Positions 51,254 to 51,905 of a stretch of DNA of 51,905 nucleotides are shown piece by piece; within the stretch, counting starts at the first letter, position 1; each line of letters starts with the position of its first letter. A program made the translations under genes and the position numbers. The DNA is from Lacrimispora amygdalina (GTDB lineage Bacteria; Bacillota; Clostridia; Lachnospirales; Lachnospiraceae): NCBI RefSeq assembly GCF_003432035.1, contig NZ_QOHO01000014.1, positions 1 through 51,905 of the forward strand. The letters run 5' to 3'. The notes under the pieces were generated by a model, which saw nothing but the letters and a program-made list of their open reading frames with translations, was not told the DNA's origin and did no database searches.

Positions 51254-51334
51254 CATGTTACTTTTGATTTTTCTATTCCAAACCTTCCCTTCGGGCCCTT
51301 AAGGAGAAAGCTGAAAGCATTGTTAACTGCTGTT

Positions 51335-51538
51335 TTACCACTTCAAGTGTTTTTCCCTGAGTCTTTTTAAACACAAGGGTATTGGGTGACCTTTTTCATA
51401 AATCTCTCCTCTTACAATGGAAATATTTTTTGGTGCATCGATGGCTAGTCTTAAATCACCCTCCACAGATACTACCTGAATTACGATGTTTCCATTAATT
51501 ACGAGATACTCACCTGGATTCCTTCCTAACGATAACAT
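51335..51538 (-). CDS. csrA: Carbon storage regulator CsrA
   Basis: A 67-residue RNA-binding translational repressor. It follows the CsrA pattern: MLSLGRNPGEYLVINGNIVI at the N terminus with Leu4 and Arg6, LRLAIDAPKNISIVRGEIYE with the second RNA-contact arginine, and a basic C-terminal tail. Common CsrA is MLILTRKxGE...GIDAPK...REEIYE, so strand 1 (S3, G5, N7) is somewhat divergent. AGGAGG lies eight bases before the ATG. In clostridia and bacilli CsrA with FliW controls flagellin translation; flagellin is the next gene, and fliW would be expected just beyond the right edge. Confidence 0.92.
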   Translation of the reverse strand: MLSLGRNPGEYLVINGNIVIQVVSVEGDLRLAIDAPKNISIVRGEIYEKGHPIPLCLKRLREKHLKW

Positions 51539-51773
51539 TCGCGTGACCTCCTTGTTTTTTACGAAGCCTGCATTGATAATTTATTAACTTATTTACATAT
51601 ATTCCCAGAATGTGTATTACAACAACTTAATTTATTACATTTCTTTTGATATATGCGTAACCAATATTTTTTTTCTTTAAATGACTTATTTAAATTTTTC
51701 TTTTGCCGATATACATTTTAGTAACTAATTCACTTGCTTTAACCAGATAATTTTGATTTTCGCCTGCGCAATT

Positions 51774-51805
51774 TATGTTCCTATAATACACATTATAGGA
51801 ACATA
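51774..51805. repeat. 32-base perfect dyad upstream of csrA
   Basis: TATGTTCCTATAAT and ATTATAGGAACATA are exact complements around ACAC. No T-run follows on either strand, so an operator is more likely than a terminator. A consensus TATAAT is present on both strands. An 11-base part, AATGTGTATTA, recurs at 51609-51619. Confidence 0.7.
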
Positions 51806-51856
51806 CAATATAAAACCTTGTAATACAAATTCAGCAATAATTCATTTAAAATAAAA

Positions 51857-51896
51857 GAGCCCTAACCTGTTTGTACAAAACCGGTTTGATATGCTC
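51857..51896 (-). terminator. Terminator of a gene beyond the right edge
   Basis: On the minus strand GAGC pairs with GCTC, with AACC/GGTT and GTTT/AAAC inside, followed by TTTTATTTT. It would end a minus-strand transcript entering from outside the window. Confidence 0.6.
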
Positions 51897-51905
51897 CCTT
51901 CTAGG

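Larger units (their letters stand above)
51539..51905. other. AT-rich region upstream of csrA
   Basis: No gene is visible in this 367-base stretch. It contains the csrA ribosome site, the 32-base dyad at 51774-51805 and, at the far end, a hairpin that probably ends a minus-strand gene outside the window. I could not settle on a csrA promoter. Confidence 0.55.

Noticed and set aside
51705-51712. GCCGATAT, a sigma-D -10-like element on the plus strand
   Set aside because: No TAAA element occurs at the required 14-16 base spacing, and no plus-strand gene follows within the window.

Overview
The window looks like a chromosomal segment of an anaerobic, motile, low-to-mid GC Firmicute of the Clostridia, most like Lachnospiraceae (Clostridium cluster XIVa, Lacrimispora-like). 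This rests on gene content: paired rubrerythrins behind a PerR-type regulator, a monofunctional anaerobic CO dehydrogenase, GlpP antitermination, mannose-family PTS, LuxS, a CsrA-controlled flagellin and several ABC-F proteins. Strong AGGAGG ribosome sites and TTGACA/TATAAT promoters are seen throughout. I see no rRNA, tRNA, insertion sequence, prophage or CRISPR array. The species assignment is inference.

Layout. 1-1.8 kb: perR and two rubrerythrins (oxidative stress), with matching PerR-like boxes. 1.8-5.7 kb (minus): glycosyltransferase, M20 peptidase, FAH-family enzyme and glpP. 5.7-10.8 kb (minus): glycerol operon (glpK, FAD/BFD dehydrogenase, FAD/NAD oxidoreductase, DUF1667 protein), with two promoters that each lead into a similar leader terminator, the expected target of GlpP. 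10.8-13.4 kb: P-type Ca2+-like ATPase. 13.6 kb: luxS. 14.3-18.5 kb (plus): Rrf2 regulator and cooS-cooF-flavoprotein CODH cassette, with gene remnants on both sides. 19-20.9 kb: MGT-type glycosyltransferase and PadR regulator behind a double palindromic operator. 20.9-21.9 kb: 2-hydroxyacid dehydrogenase. 21.9-27.2 kb: mannose-family PTS (IIA-IIB-IIC-IID), SIS and HAD enzymes (minus) with a divergent GntR/UTRA regulator. 27.2-31.7 kb (minus): GH13 debranching-enzyme homologue without recognisable catalytic residues, Uup-like ABC-F and exonuclease III. 31.8-34.9 kb (minus): cobalt ECF transporter in the order cbiQ-cbiO-cobalamin riboswitch-cbiM-cbiN. 35-36.5 kb: secreted GH18 chitinase. 36.6-39.5 kb: second ABC-F protein, a lipoprotein and a small coiled-coil protein. 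39.7-42 kb: polar amino-acid ABC transporter. 42.1-47 kb: tail-anchored unknown protein, pyrC, split ThrE exporter and MBL hydrolase. 47.1-48.9 kb: repeat-rich lipoprotein, nitroreductase, zinc-ribbon protein. 49-51.9 kb: giant flagellin and csrA.

Most of the novelty I can see is in regulation and in degenerate enzymes rather than in a wholly new system. The strongest items are the intact GH13 homologue with all four catalytic motifs altered, the ABC-F protein whose substitutions all fall in one composite ATP site, the shared operator-like motif linking the Rrf2 regulator to the CODH operon, the PadR double operator, the paired GlpP leaders and the CsrA-site hairpin in the flagellin leader. 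All functional assignments come from reading motifs; no database search was run.
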